From: a virus
Reading direction: 5' to 3' (one strand)
IMG/VR virus record: IMGVR_UViG_3300017760_000015
Coordinates: 1-41,890 of that record
Length of the DNA stretch: 41,890 nucleotides
In this document: in pieces, positions 9,001 to 17,148 of the stretch
Position numbering within the stretch: the stretch's first letter is position 1
How the letters are laid out: every line of letters begins with the position of its first letter
The notes under the pieces: generated by a model
What the model was told of the DNA's origin: nothing
Seen by the model: the letters and a program-made list of their open reading frames with translations, nothing else
The model's database searches: none
Translations under genes and position numbers: made by a program

Positions 9001-10451
9001 TATATCTCCTTCGGTGATTTATCACTATCTGCTAAACCTGGCGCATCCACAACCTTCATTGTGTAACTTTCTTTTGCACACTCTAAATGCATTACCCCTG
9101 TTGCAGTACCTATGTCTATGTTGCAACTAAGGTCGGTTATTAGATATCTATCATCATTCAACGTGTCACTAACGTTACCATCTATTGTTTCTGCATTTGG
9201 AATGTTTAATTTAATAACTGTCCCTACTGAGATATCTGTTCTTAATGGTATCGTTACAATTATTTTATGTTGTTCTAAAATTTCTAGTAAAGCACTTCTT
9301 TCTAATCTTGCATTGTCTTTGTTTTTACTTCCACTAAAAATTTCATCGGTTGAAATATCATCTGCATTATCAAAGGAGTGGTTTGACGTGTATCCATATT
9401 CCACTTTAGTTTCAAATGCTTTGTTCATTGCAAGGTCTACATCAAGTTCAATTATACTTGGTGCTTCCCTTTCGTCCATCTGATTGTTAGCAGATAACAT
9501 AACTTCTTCATCATCTGTTATTATCAATGGAAAGCCTGAGACATGTTTCTGACCTTTAGACATTGATTCTTGATAATCGTAAATAATGTCTTCTTCTAGT
9601 TTTCTAACTGGGTCATATATTTTCATAGATGAACCATATGCACCACCAATCAATCCAGCAAGTGTATCAAACTCTTGGGGTTTATAGTAATTGAGTATAA
9701 CACTATTGAGACCGCCTGGAGCATTCAAATCAGTTTGGTCTGTTTCCAAATTACTCTGAGTCGGTTTAAAGGTAAACTCAATTGGGAATTCTCTTTGCAT
9801 CATTCCTTCTACTGAACCAAATCTAAATCCACCATTAAGAGTCTGATAGAAAAACATTGAGTTTTTCCATCCTTCACTTACTTCTGAGTTTGCAGTGTTG
9901 ACAACGTAATCCATAAATCTATTCACTGACCAATTGGGACAAATGAATTGATGATTTGTTGTTTCAGTACCTTCCCATAAATCAAATTCTTCGGGTTGGA
10001 AGTTTGCTTCGTCTAATAATGCATCCTGTAACATTTGACCTTTAGAACCTCTGAAAACTCTACTAAGTCTTTTCTTATTAACATAGAATTGTCTAGGGTC
10101 AACAAATTTTACTACATAAGACATGGTAGACTCTTTGGGTCTTTGAGTGTTTTCTACTTTGTATATTCTGAAAGTCTTATCAATAGTAAACTCTTTTGCA
10201 GCTTCTTCATCAAATCCTTCTTTTTGTTTTACAGATATACGAATAAACTCTTGTCCAGTAAAACGATAATTTTTAAGTAATCCTACCCCATCGATAAATG
10301 ATGCTTGGCCCGAACAGAATTTACTGAAGATTGATTCATATAAAGTTATACCAATACATACAGCATCAACCACGACTGTCTCACCGTGTTGATTTATAAT
10401 TGTAAGTGCTTCGATGGAAAAACCACCAGCAGTAAAATTGCCTTGGGCCAT
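9000..10451 (-). CDS. gp27: Baseplate hub protein gp27-like
   Basis: This 483-residue protein is encoded directly upstream of the gp5 spike with a TAATG stop/start overlap, matching the gp27-gp5 complex of T4. The N-terminus (FTAGGFSIEALTIINQHGETV, then a C.GITLYESIF...C.G strand) resembles marine gp27-type hub proteins. The fold expected is the two-tube-domain hub trimer that adapts the threefold spike to the sixfold tube. It is longer than T4 gp27 (391). The assignment rests on position and general pattern and I am fairly sure of it. Confidence 0.82.
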   Translation of the reverse strand: MAQGNFTAGGFSIEALTIINQHGETVVVDAVCIGITLYESIFSKFCSGQASFIDGVGLLKNYRFTGQEFIRISVKQKEGFDEEAAKEFTIDKTFRIYKVENTQRPKESTMSYVVKFVDPRQFYVNKKRLSRVFRGSKGQMLQDALLDEANFQPEEFDLWEGTETTNHQFICPNWSVNRFMDYVVNTANSEVSEGWKNSMFFYQTLNGGFRFGSVEGMMQREFPIEFTFKPTQSNLETDQTDLNAPGGLNSVILNYYKPQEFDTLAGLIGGAYGSSMKIYDPVRKLEEDIIYDYQESMSKGQKHVSGFPLIITDDEEVMLSANNQMDEREAPSIIELDVDLAMNKAFETKVEYGYTSNHSFDNADDISTDEIFSGSKNKDNARLERSALLEILEQHKIIVTIPLRTDISVGTVIKLNIPNAETIDGNVSDTLNDDRYLITDLSCNIDIGTATGVMHLECAKESYTMKVVDAPGLADSDKSPKEI

Positions 10452-11167
10452 TATGAACTCATTATTCTATCAAACTCTTGCACTACTTTTCTTATGTACG
10501 TTGGTCTAATAATTTTTATTAATCTTTTCTTATCGTTTATATCAAACTCATCTTGCCATAGTGATACTGAAGTATATCCATTTTCAAAATGATTTTTTCT
10601 TAATCCGTTACTATCTTTATAATATGCAATACCATCTATTTGATTAACTGCATTTAGAATTGTGGAAGTCTTATTAGAGATATCACCAGTAATAGTATCT
10701 CCACCATCAAAACCTAGTTTACCTTCTACTCCAATTCTATTATATGTAGGTTGCACTTTAATGATGTGTGCTTCGTTACCATCGTTGGCCACAATCTTTT
10801 CCCCCAATAGAAACTTTGAAGTTTGGTCTATCATATCAGAGGTATTATTGAAAGTCAACCATTGGCCTGGGTATTTTTGTTTCAAATATATTTCAAATGT
10901 TTGTGTGTCTTTATGCCAATCATAATATGATTGCATTTGGTTAACTAATAACAGAGTCCAATGCAAGTCACCATTACCATAAAGCTTTGTTGCAACGACA
11001 TCGGGTCTTTCACCATCTTCTAATTCGTAGTACTCATAATCAACAATACTGTTAACTGCATTTTGTTCTATTGTAGACTTTCTAAAGAAGTCTTTAATTG
11101 TAATCCATTTACCATTTGATAATTTATAATTGGTTGTAGGAAAGTTCTTGAAAAATTCATTTGCCAT
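10451..11167 (-). CDS. gp53: Baseplate wedge protein gp53
   Basis: This 238-residue protein shows the gp53 signature near its N-terminus: a Y.YYE..DGERPD..A..LYG...LHW..LLVNQM segment followed by W, corresponding to the LysM-like clamp part of T4 gp53 (196 residues). The extra central part (about 110-175) is a small beta insertion (VGGDTI..-like). gp53 locks wedges onto the hub during baseplate assembly. Its stop overlaps the gp27 start, and gp48 ends 2 nt upstream, so the four genes form one translationally linked run. Confidence 0.88.
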   Translation of the reverse strand: MANEFFKNFPTTNYKLSNGKWITIKDFFRKSTIEQNAVNSIVDYEYYELEDGERPDVVATKLYGNGDLHWTLLLVNQMQSYYDWHKDTQTFEIYLKQKYPGQWLTFNNTSDMIDQTSKFLLGEKIVANDGNEAHIIKVQPTYNRIGVEGKLGFDGGDTITGDISNKTSTILNAVNQIDGIAYYKDSNGLRKNHFENGYTSVSLWQDEFDINDKKRLIKIIRPTYIRKVVQEFDRIMSS

Positions 11168-11169
11168 TA

Positions 11170-12309
11170 TTAACCACCATCTCCACTAGACGCTGCATTC
11201 GTAGCTGCAACTGTTTCTGACCTTCTCATTGCAAGGGATTTATTACCACTACCGATAGTCTTATCTGCTTTAGAAGATTTAGATATCTGTTGATAATTTT
11301 CTTGAGTGAGTATTTTAATTTCTGTAAATGATAAGGACATTGTTGAAGACACAGGGTATCCATCTTCAAATAATTTAGTTGAATGTTTAGCAGATACACT
11401 TGTACAAACCATAGGTAAGAAGTCATCAAACTGTTCTGCGATTGGGCCTTCCCAATATGCCTTAAAAATATTTGGATAGTTGAAGTAGTTCTCTACTGCA
11501 GTGTCCCCTTCTGCATTACTATATGTATCGGGTAACATTGCTGTTTTAAAAGCCCATATGATATTTTGAACTTCTTGTGATTCATATTTATTTCTAGGAT
11601 AAAACTCGTAATCAAAACTAAAGTCTCTGAATCCTACTCCTTGAAACATTTGTTCTTCCATAGGATTCACTGCTCTTCCAGCAAGGAAATTACTTGAATC
11701 ACCAACTATCATTGTTGCAAGAGAATCTAAACCTGTTTGTATTGCATTTTCTAATGCAGTTCCAACAGCCTGTAATGTTGACCCATCCATCTTACCATTG
11801 AAAGAATCTTTTATTTCTAATGCACTTCTAATACCTTTACCAACTCCAGTTGCTGAGTATTCTGCTTTAACATCATCTCCAACTTCACTTGGAACATATA
11901 ATGCTATCTCTATGGTTTCAGATGATAGTAAGTTTTTATTGTTTTCTCCTTCTCTTGCAACCCTTGGTAATGTTTCAAAAATAATAAAATTTTCTACCCC
12001 ATCCCCAATTGGATATTGTAACTCTCTCACCTTTGTTTCGGGGGAGGCCTTTGCATATTTTTTTGATTTCACTGATTGACGAGACTTTTCTAGACTTGCA
12101 CGTCTATTGTTTAGTGTATTTTCAGCTTCTAATTTTTGTTGTGCTAATTTATCTGCAACACCACCAAGAGCAGACCCTTCAATGCCTTGGGTCACCATGT
12201 CTTTTAGGTCATAACCTGTTCCACTGATTTTTGCTTGTATTCCTTTAAGAGATTTAACTGCTTGTTTCCCTTGGTTTACTTTGTTTAGTATTTTGTTGAT
12301 ATTCGGCAT
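11170..12309 (-). CDS. gp48: Baseplate tail-tube cap protein gp48-like
   Basis: This 379-residue protein (T4 gp48 is 364) has an N-terminal basic coiled-coil part (about 1-95) followed by a tube-like domain beginning ELQYPIGDGVENFIIFE and a conserved 'RDFSFDYEFYPRNKYE' strand near residue 225 that is typical of tail-tube folds. The C-terminus is Ser/Ala/Gly-rich. gp48 caps the central hub and starts polymerisation of the tail tube together with gp54, which lies at 15393. It is the first gene of the leftward late run and is preceded by a CATAAATA late-type box at 12352-12359. Confidence 0.82.
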   Translation of the reverse strand: MPNINKILNKVNQGKQAVKSLKGIQAKISGTGYDLKDMVTQGIEGSALGGVADKLAQQKLEAENTLNNRRASLEKSRQSVKSKKYAKASPETKVRELQYPIGDGVENFIIFETLPRVAREGENNKNLLSSETIEIALYVPSEVGDDVKAEYSATGVGKGIRSALEIKDSFNGKMDGSTLQAVGTALENAIQTGLDSLATMIVGDSSNFLAGRAVNPMEEQMFQGVGFRDFSFDYEFYPRNKYESQEVQNIIWAFKTAMLPDTYSNAEGDTAVENYFNYPNIFKAYWEGPIAEQFDDFLPMVCTSVSAKHSTKLFEDGYPVSSTMSLSFTEIKILTQENYQQISKSSKADKTIGSGNKSLAMRRSETVAATNAASSGDGG

Positions 12310-12319
12310 TCAGAATCCC

Positions 12320-12327
12320 TATAAATA
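12320..12327 (+). promoter_or_regulatory. Late promoter for the rightward gp4-tape measure run
   Basis: The plus strand reads TATAAATA in the 47-nt gap between divergent genes. The predicted start is near 12333, leaving a leader of about 24 nt before the gp4 ATG. No clear Shine-Dalgarno is seen in the leader. Confidence 0.75.
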
Positions 12328-12351
12328 GTTCTTGTTAATTATGGTTACTGT

Positions 12352-12359
12352 TATTTATG
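12352..12359 (-). promoter_or_regulatory. Late-type promoter for the leftward baseplate run
   Basis: The minus strand reads CATAAATA (7 of 8 matches to TATAAATA), 43 nt upstream of the gp48 ATG at 12309. It overlaps the first codon of gp4 on the other strand. With the plus-strand box at 12320 it forms a divergent late promoter pair. Confidence 0.55.
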
Positions 12360-12806
12360 GCATATTCGGGTAAGTTCAAACCAAAGAACTACAAAAAATA
12401 CAAAGGAGACCCCACTAAAATCTATTATAGGTCTTTATGGGAGCGTAGATTTATGGTTTACTGTGATGAAAACACCAATATCTTAGAATGGGGTAGTGAA
12501 GAAATCATTATACCCTACATTTCACCCCTAGACAAGAGACCACATAGATACTTTCCCGACTTTTACATAAAATATAAGAATGCATCGGGTCAAATACTCC
12601 GTGAAATCATTGAAGTCAAGCCTAAGAAACAAACTAAACCCCCAAAACAACCAAAACGTAAGACACAACGTTACTACAAAGAGGTTGCAACCTATGTTAT
12701 CAACGAAGCAAAGTTTAAAGCTGCAGAAAGTTTCTGCAAAGATAGAAAATTGGGATTCCGTATACTAACTGAAGACCATTTACTCCCAAAAAAGGTAAAG
12801 AAATGA
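12357..12806 (+). CDS. gp4: Head completion protein gp4 (PD-(D/E)XK nuclease fold)
   Basis: This 149-residue protein matches T4 gp4 (150) in length and pattern. Visible are KIYYRSLWERRFM (E30 region), RYFPDF (D68) and EIIEVKP (E86, K88), which together make the E...D...ExK active-site array of TnsA/PD-(D/E)XK nucleases. In T4 the product (also called gp50/gp4) is needed to finish DNA-filled heads before tails attach. The C-terminus is strongly basic (KKQTKPPKQPKRK), suitable for DNA binding. The HAD gene starts inside its stop codon (ATGA at 12803-12806). Confidence 0.88.
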   Translation: MAYSGKFKPKNYKKYKGDPTKIYYRSLWERRFMVYCDENTNILEWGSEEIIIPYISPLDKRPHRYFPDFYIKYKNASGQILREIIEVKPKKQTKPPKQPKRKTQRYYKEVATYVINEAKFKAAESFCKDRKLGFRILTEDHLLPKKVKK

Positions 12807-13384
12807 AAAAATTATATGTGTTTGATTTAGATGGAGTCTTAATTGATTCCAAAAAGAACATGGAAACAGCATTCAACTCCTTAGAGACTGGTATGCCATT
12901 TGAAGATTACTTCAAACATATTGGTAAACCATTCAAAGACATCTTAACTGAGATGGGTATACTTACTGACCAAGATGAGTTGATGAAAATGTACAACAAA
13001 GCATCTGAAGAAAATGGAGACATGATAAAATTCTACAAGGGTGTAGAAAAACACCTTCAACATTTACAAGCTGAAGGTAAAAAATTAGCCGTGGTAACTT
13101 CGAAGTCACATCACCGAGCTCATGCTATTCTGCTTGAACTTGATGTTGAATTTGAAATTATATGCTGTCCGAATGAACGGTTTAGAGGGAAACCATCTCC
13201 CGACCAATTACTATATACACTTGCAGAATGTAATGTAGACCCAAAAGATGCAGTCTATGTGGGTGACATGCAAGTAGATATGGATTGTGCAGACAGAGCT
13301 GGTGTTGATTTTATTTACGCAGAATATGGATATGGAGATATAGAATGTTGTTGGAACAGAGCAAGTTCAATCGAGTCGGTTTAA
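12803..13384 (+). CDS. HAD-superfamily phosphatase
   Basis: This 193-residue protein has all four HAD motifs: DLDGVLIDS (nucleophile D8, acid D10), VVTSKS near residue 97, a lysine in FRGKPSP near 130, and VGDMQVDMDCA near 152. The helical insert after motif I indicates a C1 cap, as in phosphoglycolate phosphatase or beta-phosphoglucomutase, rather than the capless KdsC type. It overlaps gp4 upstream (ATGA) and kdsB downstream by 40 nt. A role in dephosphorylating a sugar phosphate for the neighbouring nucleotide-sugar enzyme is an inference; the substrate is unknown. Confidence 0.85.
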   Translation: MKKLYVFDLDGVLIDSKKNMETAFNSLETGMPFEDYFKHIGKPFKDILTEMGILTDQDELMKMYNKASEENGDMIKFYKGVEKHLQHLQAEGKKLAVVTSKSHHRAHAILLELDVEFEIICCPNERFRGKPSPDQLLYTLAECNVDPKDAVYVGDMQVDMDCADRAGVDFIYAEYGYGDIECCWNRASSIESV

Positions 13385-14085
13385 TACCTGCCCGATATGG
13401 TTCATCTAGATTTGAGGGTAAACCCCTTGCATTAATCTGTGGTGAATCTATGATTAAGAGAACCTATGACCGTGCATCGGCTTCGAAGAAACTAGACAAG
13501 GTCTACGTGGTTACGGATGATAATAGAATTGAATACCATTGTGAGATATTCAACATACCTGTAATAAGAGTTGACGATGATTGTGAGACTGGAACAGATA
13601 GGTGTGCAATTGCATCCGAACAAATAGATGCAGATATCTATGTTAACATCCAAGGTGACGAACCTTTGATTGACCCCGAAGCAATTGATAGACTATGTGA
13701 TTATTTTAATCCTAATCTTGGTGTTGCAAATGCATACGTTACAGTCGAAGAACCTTACAAGGTCATGGACAACGATGTAGTAAAGGTTGTGTTTGATTCA
13801 CATCATTGTGCAATGTATTACTCACGTCTTGGTATACCTTTCCCACGAGGTGAGGATGCAAGGGTACATCAACAACTTGGTTTATATGCATTCACTAAAG
13901 AACGTCTACAAGAGTTCTCTAAGTTGCCTATGCAAACTTTAGAGTTTGCAGAACGAATAGAAATGTTGAGATTCTTAGAACATGGATATAAAGTTCTAAT
14001 GGTTCATGTAGAAGATGATGGTCTATCAGTAGACACACCTAAAGATATCAAACTAGTAGAGGATAGAATAAATGCATATAACTGA
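13345..14085 (+). CDS. kdsB: 3-deoxy-manno-octulosonate cytidylyltransferase (CMP-KDO synthetase)
   Basis: This 246-residue enzyme activates a 3-deoxy-octulosonic-type acid with CTP. Diagnostic segments are the IPARYGSSRFEGKPL nucleotide-binding loop (about residues 15-29), VVTDD, the ETGTDRC loop and NIQGDEPLI, all standard in KdsB. The C-terminal VDTPKD also fits. The length is that of bacterial KdsB. The ORF start gives about eleven extra residues before the first strand; a TTG just downstream is an alternative start. Its presence suggests the phage alters or builds a KDO-like surface sugar, or feeds LPS synthesis. No kdsA is present in the window. Confidence 0.88.
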   Translation: MLLEQSKFNRVGLIPARYGSSRFEGKPLALICGESMIKRTYDRASASKKLDKVYVVTDDNRIEYHCEIFNIPVIRVDDDCETGTDRCAIASEQIDADIYVNIQGDEPLIDPEAIDRLCDYFNPNLGVANAYVTVEEPYKVMDNDVVKVVFDSHHCAMYYSRLGIPFPRGEDARVHQQLGLYAFTKERLQEFSKLPMQTLEFAERIEMLRFLEHGYKVLMVHVEDDGLSVDTPKDIKLVEDRINAYN

Positions 14086-14788
14086 AGACCGCCTACGAGA
14101 AGCCTTTGAAAATAAATCTAAGGTATCAATACCAAAGATAGCGACTCTAGCCGAATGTAAACATTGGCATCCATATCACCCTAAGACATATGGAAAGAAC
14201 TTATTAAAGTATATTCATCACATCAATGTTGCAGAGAATAAGACCGACGATGATTCACTGAGAAACGAAGCACAGAAACTAGTTTGGTTAATAGACCAAT
14301 ACAAAACAGTAGGGTTTTATTCTACACCACAAGCATGGATTAAACCAAACGATAGATGGAGAGTTCACCCAGGCTCTGTTCGTGTAAATGCTCTGATACA
14401 ATGTAAAGCTTATGAAACAAAATTTGTTGTTTGGGATGACTCTAATTACTTACCTAACAATAAACAAATCACTTACGATGATTGGATAAATGAATTTCCA
14501 ATCCCCGAAGGTAGAAATGCAGTGTTCTTTGATGTTGAAGGTATGATTGAGTTTCATATATCTGAAGACCGTCCCGAAATGTATGAGTACTACTATAGAC
14601 TTAGAGAATTATATGAGGGTAAGAAACCTAGACTCATAGGAACCTGTGATGAAAGTATAAAACATCTATTCGGAAATGGTAGAGTTACCGTTACTGGTCA
14701 TATCACTGAAGAAGACCTCGGGTCATTCCTAGAAATAAATCCATCTAATCGAGAAGTTATAGAAACTAATTTTAGTATTGTAGCCTAA
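14072..14788 (+). CDS. Uncharacterised protein of the kdsB cassette
   Basis: This 238-residue protein is of unknown function. Its start overlaps the kdsB stop by 14 nt, so it is likely translated with it. The first part is His-rich (CKHWHPYHPKTYGKNLLKYIHHI). A central segment has RVHPGSVRVNALIQC followed by FVVWDD, reminiscent of an alpha/beta enzyme, but I cannot name a family. No membrane segment or signal peptide is visible. The context with KdsB and a HAD phosphatase suggests sugar or ligand handling, which is inference only. Confidence 0.6.
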   Translation: MHITEDRLREAFENKSKVSIPKIATLAECKHWHPYHPKTYGKNLLKYIHHINVAENKTDDDSLRNEAQKLVWLIDQYKTVGFYSTPQAWIKPNDRWRVHPGSVRVNALIQCKAYETKFVVWDDSNYLPNNKQITYDDWINEFPIPEGRNAVFFDVEGMIEFHISEDRPEMYEYYYRLRELYEGKKPRLIGTCDESIKHLFGNGRVTVTGHITEEDLGSFLEINPSNREVIETNFSIVA

Positions 14789-14792
14789 AATA

Positions 14793-14800
14793 CATAAATA
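14793..14800 (+). promoter_or_regulatory. Late-type promoter abutting the gp2-like gene
   Basis: The plus strand reads CATAAATA, then GTTCT, then ATG at 14806. The octamer differs from TATAAATA at one base. The predicted +1 is the A of the ATG, and no Shine-Dalgarno lies in front of the gene. Confidence 0.6.
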
Positions 14801-14805
14801 GTTCT

Positions 14806-15393
14806 ATGGTATCAAGAGTCTTATTGTCAGCAGTAGCAAAAATGTTACCCGAAGATGTAGAGTCGGGAACTGAAGATAGTCTTGAATGGTTTAGAAATAA
14901 CGTAAGAGATATTAAACTAAGACCCGATAGAGTAATGGGTGGACTGAGTTCGGTTACATCTAGTGGTTTGAAACAAGGTAAAGTATACATGTTTCACTAC
15001 GATGCTAAATGGCAAGATGAATTACCTTACTGGGATAAGTACCCAATAGTGATACCAATAGAACAATATAAAGATGGGTTCTTAGGTATTAATACACATT
15101 ACATTGCACCTAGACATAGAACTGCATTACTCAGACCCTTATTAGAAGAGCTAAGAGGCAATACAATAGAGGGTGATGGAGATACTAGAATGGAAGTTGA
15201 TTACAACATCATTCAGTACAATAATGATTTAAGGTTTGCAAAACCTTGTATCAAAAGATATTTAACAACACACATAGGTGCAAGAATAGTGGAAGTACCT
15301 TATCAACAATGGGAAGCAATATTGATGTTACCACTTGCAAAATTTAACGTCAACGCAAATACTGTGTATGCAGAGAGTCAAAGGAAATTCTAA
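14806..15393 (+). CDS. Conserved T4-like virion protein, possibly gp2 (DNA end protector) type
   Basis: This 195-residue protein carries the pattern FHYDAKWQDELPYWDKYPIVI, then GFLGINTHYIAPRHR, followed by an aromatic-rich C-terminus. I recall this 'YD-K...LPY-D..P', 'GF.G.N.HY..P..R' signature from structural proteins of many myoviruses, sometimes annotated as the gp2 DNA-end protector. The exact T4 equivalent (gp2 or gp3) is uncertain. Lying between gp4 and gp54 agrees with a head-completion or head-tail joining role. Translation seems to start without a leader (see the promoter at 14793). The stop overlaps the gp54 ATG region (TAATG). Confidence 0.5.
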   Translation: MVSRVLLSAVAKMLPEDVESGTEDSLEWFRNNVRDIKLRPDRVMGGLSSVTSSGLKQGKVYMFHYDAKWQDELPYWDKYPIVIPIEQYKDGFLGINTHYIAPRHRTALLRPLLEELRGNTIEGDGDTRMEVDYNIIQYNNDLRFAKPCIKRYLTTHIGARIVEVPYQQWEAILMLPLAKFNVNANTVYAESQRKF

Positions 15394-16202
15394 TGAGTAT
15401 AACAATAGATACGTTTAAAGCAAATTTTGATGTAGGTGCAAGAGGAGACCTTTATGATGTTGCTATTCTAGCTCCTGCTGGATTAGGATTTCAGTTTTCT
15501 GCAGAAGACATGCTTAGATGTAGAAGTGTAGATATGGAAGGTTCATCTTTAGGAACTAATACAAGAGACCAATACAATTCGGGATATGAAATCCCCGACG
15601 GAACTGTAGACCAAGGTGGGTTTGTTGACTTAACCTTTATATGTGACCAATCATTTCATGACCGTGCATTAATTGAAGCATGGCATCGATGGATTTACGA
15701 AGCATCATACACAGGTGGTGCTGGTGGAACTCAAGGTTCTGCACAAATACCAGTCATGAAATATCTTGATGATTACATCGGACAACTTGAAGTGTATGCA
15801 CTGAGAAAGGACGAAACTAAGTCTTTAAAATATACTTACCATGATGTATATCCATCATCATTCGATACTCAAAGTTTTGGTGCAGACTCAAGTGGTATAC
15901 TAGAAATTAGTATGTCATTCCAATACAGACATTACGATACAGAATACATGGTAGAAGATAGGAAGCCAAATAGAAATTACACTGAGATATATGATGATAT
16001 GGTATCAAGACAACCAAAACTTCCCGAAGCTTCTGCACTAAATACTGGAAGAAAGATTTTAGATTCTACTTTAGACGTATTAAAAGTCGGAAGTAGATTT
16101 AACGATAAAGTTGGTGGTTACCTTAATAAGTTATCATCACTTGACACCGCTGCCACTAAGTACAAAAACCTAGGAATAGGAAAGTTACTAGGTGGTGGTT
16201 AA
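15393..16202 (+). CDS. gp54: Baseplate tail-tube initiator gp54-like
   Basis: This 269-residue protein has a tail-tube-like fold pattern: GDLYDVAILAP, FICDQSFHDRALIEAWHRWIYE, then YALRKDETKSLKYTYHDVYPSSF and ISMSFQYRHYDTEYM. These match tube/gp54-type proteins of marine T4-like phages. gp54 is the last baseplate component before tube polymerisation and works with gp48 (11170). The C-terminal 60 residues are helical and Gly/Leu-rich. It starts at TAATG overlapping the previous stop behind an AAGGA motif, so the pair is translationally coupled. Confidence 0.8.
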   Translation: MSITIDTFKANFDVGARGDLYDVAILAPAGLGFQFSAEDMLRCRSVDMEGSSLGTNTRDQYNSGYEIPDGTVDQGGFVDLTFICDQSFHDRALIEAWHRWIYEASYTGGAGGTQGSAQIPVMKYLDDYIGQLEVYALRKDETKSLKYTYHDVYPSSFDTQSFGADSSGILEISMSFQYRHYDTEYMVEDRKPNRNYTEIYDDMVSRQPKLPEASALNTGRKILDSTLDVLKVGSRFNDKVGGYLNKLSSLDTAATKYKNLGIGKLLGGG

Positions 16203-16221
16203 TTAATTATGGAGTATAATT

Positions 16222-16926
16222 ATGGCCTTACCAATTCAGGCAACCCCCACATACACATGTGAACTGCCCTCAACTGGTACTGAAGTAAAATTCAGACCGT
16301 TCCTAGTAAAGGAACAAAAGATTCTTGTCATTGCACAAGAAAGTGAAGACCCGAAAACTACACTTAGTGCAGTTAAGGATTTGATTAATAATGTGACGTT
16401 TGAGAAAGTCAATGCAAATGAATTGACTATGTTTGACCTAGAGTACTTGTTCTGTAAAATCAGAGCAGTATCAGTAGGTGAAACAATTCCATTAAAGTTG
16501 GCTTGCATGGCAACTGACTGTAATGGAACTGGTGAAACAGTAGTTAACTTAGATGACCTAACAGTAACAGAAGATACTGGTGGTGACCCTAAGATAATGA
16601 TATCAGATGACGTTGGTATTATATTAAGATATCCAAAGGTTAAAGATATGGAACAAATTACTACTGCTTCTGAAGACCAACAATCGATAGAAGTTCTTAA
16701 GGCATCAATCACACAAATTTTTGATGCAGAGAATGTCTACGATGAGGCTGATATGTCAGCTGACGATAAATCAGAGTTTGTAGAAAGTTTAACCTTTCCA
16801 CAGATTGAGAAGTTGAGTGCATTCTTTAACGGTATGCCCAAACTTCAAGGTAAGATTGAATACAAGTGTAACACTTGTGGTAAGTTGAATGAGAGATTAT
16901 TGGAAGGACTACAAAGTTTTTTTTAA
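16222..16926 (+). CDS. gp26: Baseplate hub subunit / tail assembly chaperone gp26
   Basis: This 234-residue protein (T4 gp26 is 208) has the T4 base-plate protein pattern: an N-terminal beta part (V.FRPFLVKEQKILVIA), an MFDLEYLFCKIRA segment, and a C-terminal helical part ending in a zinc-ribbon-like half. Cys95 and Cys100 with Cys216 and Cys219 (YKCNTCG) could bind one metal. In T4 this protein is needed to build the central hub around the tape measure. The last codons are AGT TTT TTT TAA, a T8 slippery run that can shift ribosomes into an ORF reaching 17120 (see the site at 16917). ATG follows GGAG. Confidence 0.87.
   Translation: MALPIQATPTYTCELPSTGTEVKFRPFLVKEQKILVIAQESEDPKTTLSAVKDLINNVTFEKVNANELTMFDLEYLFCKIRAVSVGETIPLKLACMATDCNGTGETVVNLDDLTVTEDTGGDPKIMISDDVGIILRYPKVKDMEQITTASEDQQSIEVLKASITQIFDAENVYDEADMSADDKSEFVESLTFPQIEKLSAFFNGMPKLQGKIEYKCNTCGKLNERLLEGLQSFF
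16917..16924 (+). promoter_or_regulatory. Probable programmed -1 ribosomal frameshift site (T8 run)
   Basis: Eight consecutive T residues (zero frame T TTT TTT TAA) immediately precede the gp26 stop. After a -1 slip, the reading frame is open from 16923 through the ATG at 16980 and on to the stop at 17118-17120. It adds 65 residues (19 linker, then 46) to gp26. This copies the gpG/gpGT arrangement of tail chaperones upstream of tape measures. Confidence 0.65.
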
Positions 16927-16979
16927 TAACCCTTTCTCATGAGTCGGTGTTTAATTTTTATAGCACCAACTTTCAACTA

Positions 16980-17120
16980 ATGCAACACCACAAATACTCG
17001 TTAGACGAATTAGATTCAATGATACCTTGGGAAAGGGAAATCTATATTAAATTGCTCATGCAACATCTAGAAGAAGAAAAAGAACGTCAGAAGGCAGAAC
17101 AAGCCAAAATGAGAAGATAA
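16980..17120 (+). CDS. gp51-like tail assembly ORF, probably the T part of a frameshifted chaperone
   Basis: This 46-codon ORF begins MQHHKYSLDELDSMIPWERE and continues into an acidic then basic helix rich in E, K, Q and R. The 'KYSL-ELD-M-PWER-IY' pattern resembles small baseplate-hub assembly proteins placed after gp26 in marine T4-like phages (the gp51 position). The ATG has no Shine-Dalgarno (the preceding bases are AACTTTCAACTA). It lies in frame with the -1 reading of gp26, with no stop between, so the natural product may be a gp26-gp51 fusion of about 299 residues rather than a separate peptide. Confidence 0.65.
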   Translation: MQHHKYSLDELDSMIPWEREIYIKLLMQHLEEEKERQKAEQAKMRR

Positions 17121-17148
17121 CGTTTAATTAAAACTAGAGGATACAACA

